Numbered from the stretch's first letter, positions 32,286 through 44,275 are shown. The stretch is 64,000 nt of DNA from Castanea sativa (GCF_040712315.1 NC_134015.1:11924945-11988944), one strand, 5' to 3'. The notes: generated by a model not told the origin, from the sequence alone. Program-made: numbers and translations.

Positions 32286-32470
32286 GAGTCATGTTAATGA
32301 TTGCCCTTAAGACATTGGTTAACAATCCATTTCAATAAAATTTTAATACCACTTTTATGGAAAATGAAAAAAACTGTCAAAATATTAATTGCTTTATTTT
32401 ATTTTCCCATAAAAACTTTCTTTAAATGGATTATTAACCAATGACCTTAGGGCATTTGTTAGTATTTCTC
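32286..32470. mobile_element. MULE-type MITE, 185 bp, 9-bp target duplication
   Basis: Flanked by identical ATAATTAAA at 32277-32285 and 32471-32479. Terminal inverted repeats extend about 45 bp with mismatches: left GAGTCATGTTAATGATTGCC, right (complement) GAGAAATACTAACAAATGCC, then CATTGGTTAAYAATCCATTT on both. No coding capacity. Confidence 0.85.
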
Positions 32471-32495
32471 ATAATTAAAACAACTAAAATATCAA

Positions 32496-32658
32496 GGATT
32501 TTGTTAATGTGTGCCCTAAGGGCACACAATAATTTTCAGTTTTGAAAAAGATTTTCTCGAAAACTGAAAAATATTGGCAGTTTTTTCAATTTTTGAGAAA
32601 ATATTTCCATAAATAGATAGCTTAATGTGTGCCCTAAGGGCACACATTAACTGGACCC
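32496..32658. mobile_element. MULE-type MITE, 163 bp, palindromic ends
   Basis: Flanked by AAATATCAA (32487-32495) and AAGTATCAA (32659-32667), a 9-bp target duplication with one mismatch. Both ends carry TTAATGTGTGCCCTAAGGGC followed by ACAC, itself a palindrome centred on CCTAAGG. The interior has another fold (TTTTCAGTTTT and AAAACTGAAAA). It lies 17 bp from the preceding MITE, and both ends resemble the family at 29661. Confidence 0.8.
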
Positions 32659-33254
32659 AAGTATCAAATACCAAATAACTTATTAATGCTATAAATGCAT
32701 GACAAGCAATGCAACTTGGACAGGAGGTAGAAATTTGAACTCAGCCAGCTAGACCAAAAGAAAGGTATATGATATCGGCCCTCAGTCCCAAGCTCTGTTT
32801 TTGGCCAGGCAAACCACATATGATATGACCCAAATTTTTATTTTTTCCTTTTATGTAAAACATATGACCCAATTGGACTTGGTTCAGCCAATTTCAGTGT
32901 CATCTGATAGCTCATAAATTTTATTAGGAGTAAAAAACAAGGGTCCAATGATGAACACTAACATAAAAACAGCTAATATAGAAAGAAACAGATTAGAAGA
33001 TCTTGGATGCCTAGGAATGTGATTCTAGTAGAGTTCCAATGTTTGAGATAATCATAGTGATAGAGGTAGACCTAAAGATCTATTTAGGGACACTTAAGTG
33101 TCCATATGATATGGCTTAAATTTTGTGACTTATTTAGCTTATCTTCAAAATTTAAACGTGTATTACATTTTAATAAGTGAGGTTTGAATAAATTGTGCCT
33201 TGCATAAGTAAAACATTAAAAGGTATATATTAAATCTAATAAGGTGACTTTAAA

Positions 33255-33369
33255 GTTTTTTTTTTTTTGGTGGATAATTTAATAGTTACAATGGAGAGTA
33301 GAGATTTGAACTCTAGATATCTCCGTTGAAAATACTAAGATGTGTCAGTTGAGTTACAAAACTCTTGAC
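33255..33369 (-). mobile_element. tRNA-derived SINE with poly(A), minus strand
   Basis: Flanked by the perfect 10-bp target duplication TGACTTTAAA (33245-33254, 33370-33379). On the minus strand it begins near a degenerate box A (TAACTCAACTGACACA), has a box B-like AGAGTTCAAATCTC, and ends in CCACC plus an A-run. Related fragments lie at about 43,893-43,985 and 47,240-47,280. Confidence 0.85.
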
Positions 33370-33379
33370 TGACTTTAAA

Positions 33380-36300
33380 ATTAAACAAATGAATACTTTG
33401 TTTATTCTATTGACCTTTAAATATACTTTTTTATTAACTAAACATAATATTAATTGTAGGGATAATCCTATTTCATCTTAGGCTTTGGAGTTAGCATCAT
33501 AAATATAATGCATTAACTATGAGAGGACAATTCATAATTAGTTGAAAATTTCGGCCTCTACATTTTTGTAACAAAGGGTACTTCATTGCTTGTTCTTTGT
33601 TTCTTTTTTTTTTCTCAGACATTTACCTAATTCATTTCCATTGTTTCTTTTCTTTTTTTGAGAAAAAGTTAAGCAAGTTTCCATTGTTTCCATGGTTGGA
33701 AAATTAACATGAATCACTCAACAATATGCTTCCAAGTAAAAATAAATAAAATGGACCTCACAAGTTCATTAAATAGGGCTGCATGTCTTTGTCAAAAGCT
33801 TAGCTGTTCGTTACCATTGTACTAATATTCTTTTTATCATTGTGAAAGCAAATCCCAACAGCTTAAAGGGTTAGTTCTCATGTGGCCCCTTAGAGACATC
33901 CAAATCCCAACCACCTCTATATTGAGTATTTCTCTTTCAAAGCAAGCCAACTTTTGTATTTATCTAGCATCCCAAGCTCAAACTTACTCATTTAGAACAG
34001 GGATTCATTGATTAACAAGGTTAAATCAATCAGATCTATGGCAAGAATAATATTAAATGAGTTTGCTTCCATTCATTAATCAAATTGTATGGATACCCTT
34101 TTGGTTTTGAACTGTTATTCTTTGTGTAGGATTTCTACGTGAACAGCTATTTGAATCAATAAACAAAGCCTTCACTCATTAATCTTTGGTTAAAATACTC
34201 AGTTCCTGCTCAATATTTGGACCTAATGAAAGCCACACCTTTAATATTTTAGGCATAAGACATTAGATCTTTTATATCACCCTATATAATAATGCCCTTT
34301 AGTCAGTTCTTCAAAATAAAATAAACCTACAAGCACCTTCCATTTTTCATTTGAGCTGCAAATGAGTCAGGGTCTTTACTAGCAGCTTGAAACCTAAACA
34401 CAGATTCAGTTTTATTTATGCTTGTTAAGTTAATTAATAAAGAAAGATCAAAAAGTTTAAACTTGGGTGGACTCGTCAATAATCAAGCCAAGTTTGAACA
34501 AAACAAAATTAAACTTAATTAGAAGCCCTGTGAGGAAACTTGCAAACAAAGCAAAATAAAATTGATGACCCAAATAGGAGAAATATAAATATTATGTATA
34601 AGCAAATTCATTGTCTCATTTGATATGGCTCATTGAATTCGTTTCTAAACTTCGAATATTTCTATGAGCAGTCAAACTTATGCTCCTTGACATCAAATAT
34701 TTCACCTAATCATGCTTCTTCTTTTTAATTTTCTTCATTTTTGATACAGCTACCGATTAGTACCAATAGTTAGGCCTATGCTTGAAGATTATAATATAAA
34801 CTATCAGAATCAAAACAAAGGCAAAAGAACACCACAAGGCATAGGCCATCATTAATTTGGCCAGGAAATATTCGTGGAGGTTGAACCTATGAAGCCACTT
34901 TCACATAGTGCATTGATTCAACCAGTATCCTCCCATCCACTGTTCTTAATCTTTAATACAAACAGATCTCAGTCTGCTACCAAGAATTTAGTATCCTTGA
35001 TAACAGTTGCTCTTGACCAATCACAAGATCTGTTGCCTATACAAAGTTCACACTCCTGTAGAACTGGACAACTCCAATGCTGATTGGAACCCTTTGGAAA
35101 GCATAATCAAAATGGTGCCAGATATGGCAGTGGCCTTAGAATTAACATCCTAGCTGAAACAGGCAGCTAGGATTCTATTCCCATTTCCGTCCTGGCATAG
35201 GAAACATGAGCCCCCTCTACTTACATCTAGTGGTGCCAGCTGCTTATCTGAGACCTAGGAGCTGCCAGTACTGGTTTTAACATAGGATGTCTCACCAATC
35301 CCATTCTTCTCTCACTCTCTGGAAATTTGATTCTGTTGTGACCCAAAAGAGAGATTCCCTACAAATATGAATAGGGTTTTTACTGTGGTTTAGGACAGCG
35401 AATGAGTGACAGTACAGTTTTTCCTCTTGTTGAAAACATGAGGCCATGTTTTCATTTCAGCCTGTTTTACTACAGAACTCTTATCACATGTACAATGCAC
35501 CATCTTATCGCCAGAATGTATCGGGGATTTATATGCTCCATTATCAGTTCCATCAAATAATCAGCAAAACATCAGCAAATCCCACCATTCATGTAATAAT
35601 GCTAACGAAAAAGCTCCCAAAACCCTCTGTACAGATCTAAAATTTTCCAACCACACAGCAAAGGCTTGAAATAAGTTAATTAACTCGGCCTTGTCTTACT
35701 CTTATGTCCCATATCTTGTTCCCCACACAAGCACATTGCTAAAGGATGGACGAGTACATAATTCACGCTTTCATAACATTCAACAAAATATTCAAGGAAC
35801 ATACATAGGGAAGCTTAAGTCGAGCATTATCAATTTTTTAAAAAGGATTCTATTTACAGTTGCCAAGTACACTGTGAAACATGAACACAAACATAGAAAA
35901 CAACCCAAAAATGATAGGGAAAGTAAAGAATTAAATGACAGAGGAAACAGTAAATAAGCAAACTCTCACAAAGAAGAAATAGTAATAAGCAAACACGTTA
36001 TATAAACTAGAACATATATATGAACATACAGGATCACAATACCACGGATGTTTTCCCATCCATGTTTATAAGATTAGATATAAATATATATTTATATATA
36101 ACATTAGCTAGGCACCGATCCCCGGTTGATCGGCCACCAAATGTATACCCCTACACTCCTGTCTTCTCCCTTTCATTGCCAGAAGCCAGAATGGGTAATC
36201 TTAAATTTGGTGGGTCTGCTAAACTTAGTCAGGTGGCTCCTGCCGCCATGAAAACTTCATCAAACCAATACCATCAAAGTCCAGACAAAAGGATTTCCAC

Positions 36301-36460
36301 CACAAAAAAACATTCAGGTCGAGCTACATGCTGAACCATACCTCTGCACCCAACAATCAAGCCCAGCATCCACATACAAAGAAGATAACCAGACCCAAGA
36401 AGCAGAATCCTAATACCACGATGAATAAAACAGTAAGTAGTATTACTACACAATCTTATA
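33380..36460. other. Gene-free interval 3' of GID1
   Basis: About 3 kb with only short open frames lacking domain signals. The last few hundred bases before 36,545 are probably the 3' untranslated region of the minus-strand GID1 gene. Nothing else was recognised. Confidence 0.5.
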
Positions 36461-36544
36461 TACTGCACACAACCACTTAAGTACCCCCAACTGGAATGTC
36501 AAGCATTTGTTACATATGGCTGCCTGTAGGTAAAGTTAAGTCTA

Positions 36545-38412
36545 TTAACAGTCAGAACACACAAAGTTATTTATCTCATCCATGACAGTATAAAAGTGGT
36601 TGTTATTAGGCAACAAGTAAAACCCAATTGTTGCCTGCTCCAGATATAAAAGTTTTACCACTTGGCCAGCCTTCTCAAGCCCCTTGGCATAAGCCAACTG
36701 CCAGTCCTGAGTAAGGTCCAAGCTAGCCACCACAACAAGGCTCTTCGGGAACTTAATTCCTTCCAGACTTTTACCCTTAGGACCAAATGGGTTACATGCT
36801 GGGTGGTCTCTATCTTCCCCTTCAGGGAGATATGCTCTCCAATACCAATCTCGGTCTCGGGTCGTAACAAAGTATTTCCCATCTAATCGCGTCTCAGAGT
36901 CAGTTCTCTCTAGCCCACCAAACATAGGGTTGAGTAATATATTGCCCAATACTTCAATGTCTGACTCTACTGCCTGTAAAGCAACGTGATGGACAATGTT
37001 ACCACCAGAACTATCTCCGGCCAAGTATATATGAACTTTTGAGTCCTTACTTTGCAGCCATGACCTTGAACTAACCCACTTAAGAGCTGCCCATCCATCA
37101 TCATAAGCACATGGGTACCTATTTTCAGGTGCACGGCGATAATTCACAGAGACCACAACAGCTTTACAAATGCCCACTAGCCTGCGACATAGAGCATCAT
37201 ATATAGCACTGTTTGCAGAGGAGTGAGCAAAGCTTCCACCATGAAAGAATACTATGACTGGGACAACCTCAGCAGTCACAGGCTTCTCAAGATCAGCAAT
37301 ATTTAACTGAGGTTCTTCACCATGGGCTTGTCTATAGATCCGGATATAGAGGCTAGTACTCCGGTCTAAAACAACATCAAATGAGAATACGCCATCAACA
37401 GGCTTTGCATTGGCAGGAACTTTCCGATCAAGGAATTCTGCTAAGTGCCGGTTAAAGGTGCCATCAGGGCGGCGTAGAAGATTGTAAGCTAACTTGAAGT
37501 TGGAGATGAGAACCCACGTATTCAAGGGTACAACCATCTATACAGACCATGAAAAAGAACAAAAAAAATGTTAAAAACATCAAAAATTCAGAGTCAAGAG
37601 TCACATGAACAAAAATAGGATATATCCCCAACTGCAGCAAATCCCCCATGAAATACATCAAACTAACTTTTAGCCAAGATTGGCAGTTATTAAACACAAT
37701 AGGTTGAAAAATGAATCGATTTTTGACATCAAAAGGCTAGATTGGCAGCAAAAGAGCACAAAGTTATTTGTCAGAGTATTCTCTTTGTCAGATCAAATGA
37801 TGTTCTGTAGACCTTAGCTAAAGTAGCAGTCTAGCATATAATGAAATTTCAGGAGCAAAATCGCTACCTCAAAAACCCATAGCTCAGAACCTAATCCAAC
37901 TAAAACAAAAACTAAATTAAATTTGGAAAATCCCATCAAACACAAAAGGAACTGCTCCAAAGCCTAAGCAAAAAGTCCTTGAAGAGAAATATTCCAACTT
38001 TCTACAAACAAAATCATAAACCCATCACCAAGAACTACGGAGATAAACTAGTAATAGTAAAACAAATACAATAAGTCAATAACAAACGCAAATTTAATGT
38101 TCAAAGCCACAAACAATCTGACTTTCAAGAACAAATACCATTTCTTATGTCAAAGACCCACACATAACAGCTCTAAGCCCAACCTAAACTTAGCAAAAAC
38201 AACATTCAACTTCCCAAGAACAAAAATCAGAAGTCCCAGAATCCGATATTCAAACAAACCCAACAGAAAAGCTTCCACTTTTAGACACATGATCATCAAA
38301 ACTGTGACTATAACAACACAGATGCAATCAAAACAATCAAAGTGATAATCAAAATATGAATTCAGATAATTACCTTGGACTCATTGAGGTTAACTTCATT
38401 ACTCCCAGCCAT
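36545..38412 (-). CDS. GID1C: Gibberellin receptor GID1 (GID1A/C type), two exons
   Basis: Minus strand, join of 38412-38374 (MAGSNEVNLNESK, 13 codons) and 37537-36545; 343 aa, the family norm. GID1 is a soluble nuclear/cytosolic receptor that binds bioactive gibberellin, closes an N-terminal lid and recruits DELLA repressors for ubiquitination. Seen: lid segment TWVLISNFKLAYNLLRR; hormone-sensitive-lipase-like HGGSF (112-116); GDSSGG (187-192) with the former nucleophile Ser189; DLTQDWQ with Asp287; and Ile317 in ATIGFYLLPNNNHF, where hydrolases carry the catalytic His. That loss of His marks a receptor rather than an esterase. LEQATIGFYLLPNNNHF resembles the GID1A/C clade rather than GID1B. 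The intron after codon 13 is the conserved GID1 intron (donor GTAATT at 38373, acceptor TGTATAG at 37538). All pocket motifs are intact, so it is probably functional. Confidence 0.97.
37538..38373 (-). other. GID1 intron 1
   Basis: 836 bp, GT-AG, phase 0, after the 13th codon. It interrupts the gene at the position expected for GID1. No nested element was recognised. Confidence 0.93.
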
Positions 38413-38599
38413 CAAAACTTGACCTTCAACTCAAAAACACTAGTAAAAGTTTGCAAACAGCAAAAACACAAAGAAACACCCCAAGTTATAGATCCTTTGA
38501 GAGAATCAGAGCAAACCCACTTCACAAAAAGCCTCACATATTTCTAAACACCAAAAGCTAAACAGAAACTAGCAACCAAACCGACCCTTTAATCCTATA

Positions 38600-38632
38600 T
38601 CCACTTTTATATATATATATATATAAAATATA
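38600..38632 (-). promoter_or_regulatory. Putative TATA region and pyrimidine/purine-rich leader of GID1
   Basis: On the minus strand a GAGAGA-rich stretch (38,635-38,655) is followed by TTTTATATATATATATATAA and AAGTGG, about 190-220 bp before the ATG at 38412. It could be the core promoter. A (GA)n/(CA)n tract at about 38,762-38,800 lies further upstream. Prediction only. Confidence 0.45.
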
Positions 38633-38761
38633 TGTCTCTCTCTTTCTTTCTCTAAGATCACTTGCTTAACCCATTACCTTACAAACAAATATAGCTCCTA
38701 ATCTCAGTGTTTTTTTCCTTCTTTTATAAGATAATGTTAAATCTCTGGGTGCAATAAAACA

Positions 38762-38826
38762 GACAGAGAGAGAGAGAGAGAGAGACACACACACAGAGTG
38801 TTGTGAGTGAGTGTGTGTGTGTGTGT
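38762..38826. repeat. (GA)n-(CA)n-(GT)n compound microsatellite upstream of GID1
   Basis: Runs of AGAG (38,763-38,785), CACA (about 38,785-38,795) and GTGT (about 38,811-38,826). GAGA tracts are common near plant promoters and 5' leaders. Confidence 0.8.
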
Positions 38827-38929
38827 ATGTGGGGATGGGGGTGAATGATAAGAATATATGGTGCACGTTAGACAAATGCTAACGTACAACATAGGCGAAT
38901 GGAGACGAGAGAGAGGACAAAGTGAGTGA

Positions 38930-39750
38930 GCGGCCGAAAGAAAACTGTGTTGCTGGGACCCACCTATCTAAACTATAATTACTTATTTTTTCTAAGTATA
39001 GCTTTTTTCCTTTTTTGTTTTTTGGTTTTTTTTTCCTTTTTTGAAGAACTACTTATAAATAAGAAATTGCTAAAACTTTTTGGTCGAAATTTAATTGTGT
39101 CTCTGAAAAAAATTGGTTTTTAAATTGACTCAACAATAAATTTTATCAGTTAGATTTTTTCAACCTTTGTCCATTGACTCAATTTAAATTTTTTTTTTTC
39201 TGAATTTATTTGCACTTTTTTTGAGTTTTATTTTTTAAGCCAAAGAAGCTAATGGAATTAATTTATCTTAATTCTCAAGTCTTTTATTTACTAATGCAAG
39301 ATTTTTTAAATCTTAATTTTTTAAGGTATATACTTTAAATAAGTTTTATAAAAAATAATTAATTAATAAAAAAACTCATAAATTTGGTTTTATATTTTAT
39401 CAATATTTTTTCTATAAATAGAATATTATTCAAAGCAACAAAAAAAACACATTACAATTCTTACGCATAAAAAACATAAAGAAATCCTCCCTATGCATAA
39501 TATTTACATTAATACTCTTTTGCTATGCTATGAAGGTAGTATTTTATATTTGATGCGCTTGCTACATGCAACAGTTGTCTCACAATATGTAATTTTATGT
39601 GTAGCATTATAGGAATGGCAACATGGCGGAATGGGTTTGGATTAAGGTATTCCATACCTTTCCATCCGAGAAAAAAAAAAAAAAAAAACCATGCAAAACA
39701 AGTCAGAGGTATTTTCCTATCTCTAATAAAATCACTTAAACATTAATGAA

Positions 39751-39791
<41 letters not shown>

Positions 39792-40601
39792 TTCGTCACT
39801 AAAAGTGAAACAAGGTGAGGTAACAAAAACTCATCTCTATCATATAATTTCCTCAAAGCGAAGAAATTTATACGAAGTAGAATGAGACGGGACAAGTCAA
39901 AAGAAACAGAAAAATATTTTATATTCCGAACAAAATAAAATGATTCTCAATTAGCCATGTAATAAGATTAATAAATTTTAAAAATTAAAATAAAAAATTA
40001 TTAAAATTACAGTTAAGTCTAGACATGACAACTGTATTTTGGGCCATGGCTAAAATTATTATTATTATTGCTATTATTATTATTATTATTGGTGAGAAAT
40101 AAAAAAGAATAGGGAACGGAGGGGACAAAACAGGAGATTTCAGTGCGTGCGGCCGACGCCAGGGCACGTGAGGACAAACGGAGTCCGTCAGAGGTTTAGG
40201 TGAATGACAGTTGTAACCTTGCTTGTGGCTTTATTCTACGGAAATACCATTTGAAAGGGAGAGCCAGTTTTGTTTGTACCTATTGTCTTTTTGTAATGTA
40301 ATTGTGGGGTTGAGATCAGGTGCAATACATAGGGTATTGCAACTGATACAACTCACCCCCTTTCTCTCACAAATTTTTTTTTATTTTTTACCTTTTAACT
40401 TTACTTTTTTAACTCTCTTTTAACATATTTTATTTAATGGCTGAGATTAAAAGTTATTTTTTCAACTTTCAATCTCAGCCATTAATTACAATTACATCAA
40501 GTATTGCACCTAATTTGAATCCGTAATTGTGGGACTTGGGTAACTTGTTTGGTTCTAATTCTTTTGGATTTTGGAATGTCATGACTCATGGAAAGATCTT
40601 T
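38930..40601. other. AT-rich intergenic with microsatellites
   Basis: No gene. Contains a (TA)n run at about 39,756-39,789 and an (ATT)n run at about 40,057-40,090. Confidence 0.6.
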
Positions 40602-40610
40602 ATAAAATTG

Positions 40611-40770
40611 GAAAAATTATTGTGTACTCCTTCCGAGTACCATAAATACGTATTCCTTCCTCTCACATGAATAGTGGGTCTCACTAATTAAATTCATAGT
40701 GGAACCCACCATTCATGTGAGAGGAGGGAGTACACATTTATGGTACTCCGGGAGTACCTAATAATTTTTC
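40611..40770. mobile_element. Fold-back MULE-type MITE, 160 bp, perfect 9-bp target duplication
   Basis: Flanked by ATAATAAAATTG-type context with identical ATAAAATTG at 40602-40610 and 40771-40779. The arms are about 65-70 bp and nearly complementary: GAAAAATTATT at both ends, then GTACTCC..GAGTACCATAAAT and CCTCTCACATGAATRGTGGG, leaving only a short loop. The whole element can form a long hairpin. It has no coding capacity. Confidence 0.9.
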
Positions 40771-40779
40771 ATAAAATTG

Positions 40780-41630
40780 TACCATCATTTTAACTATTTC
40801 TTTTTTATTTTTACCCTTTTAACATAATAGATTAACATTAAGGCCCCTCTATAGATTATTGAGGAAAAAGCCATCATATGACACTGTTGTGATATTATTA
40901 ATCTAGAGTTTTGGATTAAAAAAAAATCATAAATCTACATAAATCATATATTCAAACACATCATAAATCTATATATTTTGAATACATGATTTATCAAGTG
41001 GTTTAAGAGCATAAAAAACATGCAATTCAACAGTTAGATTTTCAAAATATGTAATAATATTTATTTTATTAAGTAAAATAAATTTTATAGATAAACTTTG
41101 TCCCATATGTATGTATATATACATGTGTGTGTGTGTGTTTTAAATTTACTTCATGATATAATTTTGTTAACATACAAACACAAAGAGAAAATTAAGTTGA
41201 TCCTAAGTCAATTTTCATCATACAAAAGAGCATGACTTAGGACCAAGGCCACTCAAGTTTATGGTATCTTTGCTTGGAAACCTTTCTTTGAATCTCACTT
41301 AAAGCCTGACTTCTTCTTCTTTTACTTTTACTATTGCAGGGTTAAGCGTGCTAAACATTTTGTCTATCTAATGATAAACTTGTTCCAGTTTTAATTCTTA
41401 GAAAATTTTAACACAGGTGGTTGTCCATTTAACAACAGCTTTTTGCTTAAATCCATCTTATGTCTCACATTTTACCAAATAAACAAATAACCTACAATTT
41501 TTTTAATACAAACTAACTTAATTCTTTTTTTCTCATATTTAAACAAATAAGATACCGAAAACTACATGATGTCAAAAATAAATTAAATGAAAGGAGAAAC
41601 TTAGACCCAATCATTTAGTTGGAGCATCCC
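40780..41630. other. Intergenic, nothing recognised
   Basis: AT-rich sequence; a short (GT)n run near 41,125-41,138. No gene. Confidence 0.5.
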
Positions 41631-41968
41631 CAATAAGGTTCCTAAATTGACTAAAAAGTCAATTTAGCAACCAATTCCCTAAAACTGTATTTACAGCAAA
41701 GAAGCTCAAACTCAAAACAATAATAATAATTTTTAAATGTAAGGTATTAAAAAAATAGTATTTTAATGTATTGATGATTGTAATTATTGTTTATTATATT
41801 GCATATATTATTTTATTGTGTTATTTATATTATTTTAATGTGTTGAATGTTAAAATAAAATGGTTAATATTAAATATATAATAATTAAAATTAGGTATTA
41901 AAATAAATAAAATAATATTTTAAATGGTTAAAAACTATATATTTTAACAACCTTGCTATAAATGCTCT
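41631..41968. mobile_element. AT-rich MITE (PIF/Harbinger-like ends)
   Basis: Left end GGAGCATCCCCAATAAGGTT, right end the approximate complement GAGAGCATTTATAGCAAGGT, with a very AT-rich core. The core resembles the insertion in the P450 intron at about 10,469-10,938. No clean target duplication was found, so the superfamily is tentative. Confidence 0.6.
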
Positions 41969-42424
41969 CTTGGCATATTGTTGTTGAACTTGAGCACTAC
42001 CCAACAAACAAAGTTGTAAGAAATTTTTTTAAAAAAATGATTAAAAAATCTTTCTTTTCAGTGACTTAAATTCATTATGGAGATCTAATCAAATCCTAAA
42101 ACAAAGCCAAACGCCAAGAATGCTCAGTAAAACTCTGGCACTACATTTCTGTTATAAGTGAAAGGCCAAAGGCAAAGTGGCGCATCATCACTTATGGGAA
42201 TACGAGTCACTTTTCTTGCCTAATGTTAACATCTTATCAGACAATACAAAAGCATGTAAAATTGTACCCTACTGCTTACTCTTTCATGCTTCTTCCCTTT
42301 CCTCTTTTTACCCACAATGACAAAGTTCAAATTTCAGTTCCATTAATAGAGGGTGTTCACTGTTCCGTGTCTCTTCCCTTGTCATTTGTCAGTCTTGTCA
42401 ATCGTACTAATGACTAAAAGTGTT

Positions 42425-42715
42425 TTTTTCTTTTTAACAACTTATTTAACTGAGATTGAAATTTTTTTATTGAAAGTACAGTACTATTTCAGCTAACTTT
42501 TATCTTTATTTACAGTACTTTTAGCAAAAAATTTCAGTCTCAACAAAATAACCGGATCTCAAACAGCTTATTGAAAGTAATATTGAAAAAGGTAAAAGTT
42601 GATTGAATATTATAGTAAGACTCATGAATAATACCAAAAAGTATAGTGAAAGTTACGAATAATAGCAAAAATATACTGAATAATAAAATAAGCTGGGAAA
42701 AATAATTAGACAAAG
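42425..42715. mobile_element. Degenerate short MITE-like repeat
   Basis: Shares segments with 44875-45075 and 48308-48495: TTTACAGTACTTTTAGCAAA, ATGAATAATACCAAAAAGTA and AATAATAAAATAAGCT. Inverted and direct segments suggest one or two worn non-autonomous elements. Boundaries are approximate. Confidence 0.45.
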
Positions 42716-42773
42716 CCAAACTAGTTATACATGAACTTTTATAGGCAACTTATTCTCAATTCATTAAAGATTA

Positions 42774-42775
<2 letters not shown>

Positions 42776-42858
<83 letters not shown>
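42776..42858. repeat. (CT)n microsatellite, about 83 bp
   Basis: An uninterrupted CT run of about 41 units, the longest simple repeat in the window. Confidence 0.97.
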
Positions 42859-42861
<3 letters not shown>

Positions 42862-43246
42862 ATGTCACAATACAAAAAAAAAAAATCATAACAATGGAGT
42901 TGTCAAGTTTTTAGCAATTCTTACCTGAATTCACCACTTATATTGCCTTTTTTACCTACTATTATCAATCTATCCTATATAGTTGTGAAATATTTTGTTA
43001 AAATTTGTGTGCCTATAGATTTTCTTCTCAAAATATGACAAATGATTTCACATGGGCTAATTTTATCTTTAGGCAGGTGGGCTAGTTGCAAGTGTCATGT
43101 ATTTGCTAAACATATACTTTTTTTCCCGTTGGGCTAAACAATTATTTTTCTTGTATATATATATGGGGTGAGAGATTTATATTTTGAATATTTCTATTAA
43201 AAAAAACCAAAAGATGCATGTTTGTCTTAATATTAATAAAAACATA

Positions 43247-43607
43247 CTCCTTCCGTCCCAATTTTTTTGTCATGTTTGAAAAGTCAAACTTTTTTAGGAA
43301 ATATCATTTATTATCTTGTCTGCCTTATAAAAATGTATAAGTTTACAAAACTACTCTTAAATAAATTTATCAATATCAACTTTTTTTAAAAAAAAATTAT
43401 TCTTAGTGGGGCAACTAAAAAGGTGGCTCAATAAGATTGATTTTTAAAATATTTGTTAGCTTTTTTTTTTTCCAAATAGTTTTGAAAAAAAAGTAGAGGT
43501 ATAATAGGAACATTAGTAAATTAATTAAATTTATTTTTAGAATATAGGAAAATATTTTGGGACATCCTAAAATGGAATAGAGGACAAACAAATCGGGACG
43601 GAGGAAT
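43247..43607. mobile_element. Stowaway-type (Tc1/mariner) MITE, 361 bp
   Basis: Ends CTCCTTCCGTCCCAATT and the complement ATTCCTCCGTCCCGATT, flanked by TA on both sides (43245-43246, 43608-43609). CTCCNTCCGTCCCA with TA duplication is the classic plant mariner/Stowaway end. AT-rich, no coding capacity. Confidence 0.85.
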
Positions 43608-43879
43608 TATTATTTTATTCTAAAAATAAATAAATATCTCACTCGCTTGATTATTTCAAAAAGAGAAAAATTTAAGTGAATTTTCTTATGATAAGAGCAA
43701 ATTTTAAGTGAAATTCCTTATGATTTATATATTAGATTGGTTGAATAAATAAGTGAAATTGCCTAGTTATATTGATTATTAAATAATTTGGTTGAATTTA
43801 GTTATCTTTACGAGAAGATGTGTTGCATTGATTATACACATTATTGAAGTCAAATAGAAAACTTAAAATATAGTAATTA

Positions 43880-43990
43880 ACCAACAACTTTGTAGCTCAA
43901 TTGACAAATATCCTAATATTTTTAACGAAAACATTAAGATTTCAAATTCTTCCACTACCATTGTAACTATCAAACCATCGAAAGAAATTA
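43880..43990 (+). mobile_element. SINE remnant (family of 33255-33369)
   Basis: TGTAGCTCAATTGACAAATA resembles the SINE box A region, and GATTTCAAATTCTTCC with CCATTGTAACTATCAAACC the box B and tail regions. Target duplication not found. Confidence 0.6.
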
Positions 43991-44116
43991 TACTTGAGCT
44001 TTTTCCTCTTAAAAATTTAAAGTGATATCAAACATTGCATGATGAATAATGCTAGAGATACAAACAATTTTGCAAAAAAAAAAAATACAAACTACTGATA
44101 TGATAAGTAATTATTG

Positions 44117-44275
44117 TTGACCACCACGCACCCTTGGTACGGTGGTCACTCCACAAGTATAAAAACTTGTGGGGTGTGGGGAGCAAGAGCTGGGATTCAA
44201 GTCTCCGGAAGGGAGTTTTACACACATTTACACTTAGATTAGGCTATAATTCTATCTTGTATAAAAAAAAAAAAT
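44117..44275 (+). mobile_element. tRNA-derived SINE, 159 bp, perfect target duplication
   Basis: Flanked by identical GTAATTATTG at 44107-44116 and 44276-44285. A box A-like stretch (GGTACGGTGGTCACTCC) and box B-like GGGATTCAAGTCTCC are spaced as in a tRNA promoter. It ends CTATCTTGTAT plus an A-run. This is a different family from the other SINEs here. Confidence 0.85.

Noticed and set aside
35446..36334. Several plus-strand open frames of 64-104 codons downstream of GID1
   Set aside because: No domain signals, AT-rich composition, and partly within the likely 3' untranslated region of the minus-strand GID1 gene.
42776..42858. Long CT run as a regulatory GAGA element
   Set aside because: More than 4 kb from the nearest gene start and with no promoter signals. 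Listed only as a microsatellite.
44117..44275. Possible tRNA gene because of box A/B-like motifs
   Set aside because: It cannot form a tRNA cloverleaf at the right length, has a poly(A)-type end and a 10-bp target duplication, so it is a SINE.
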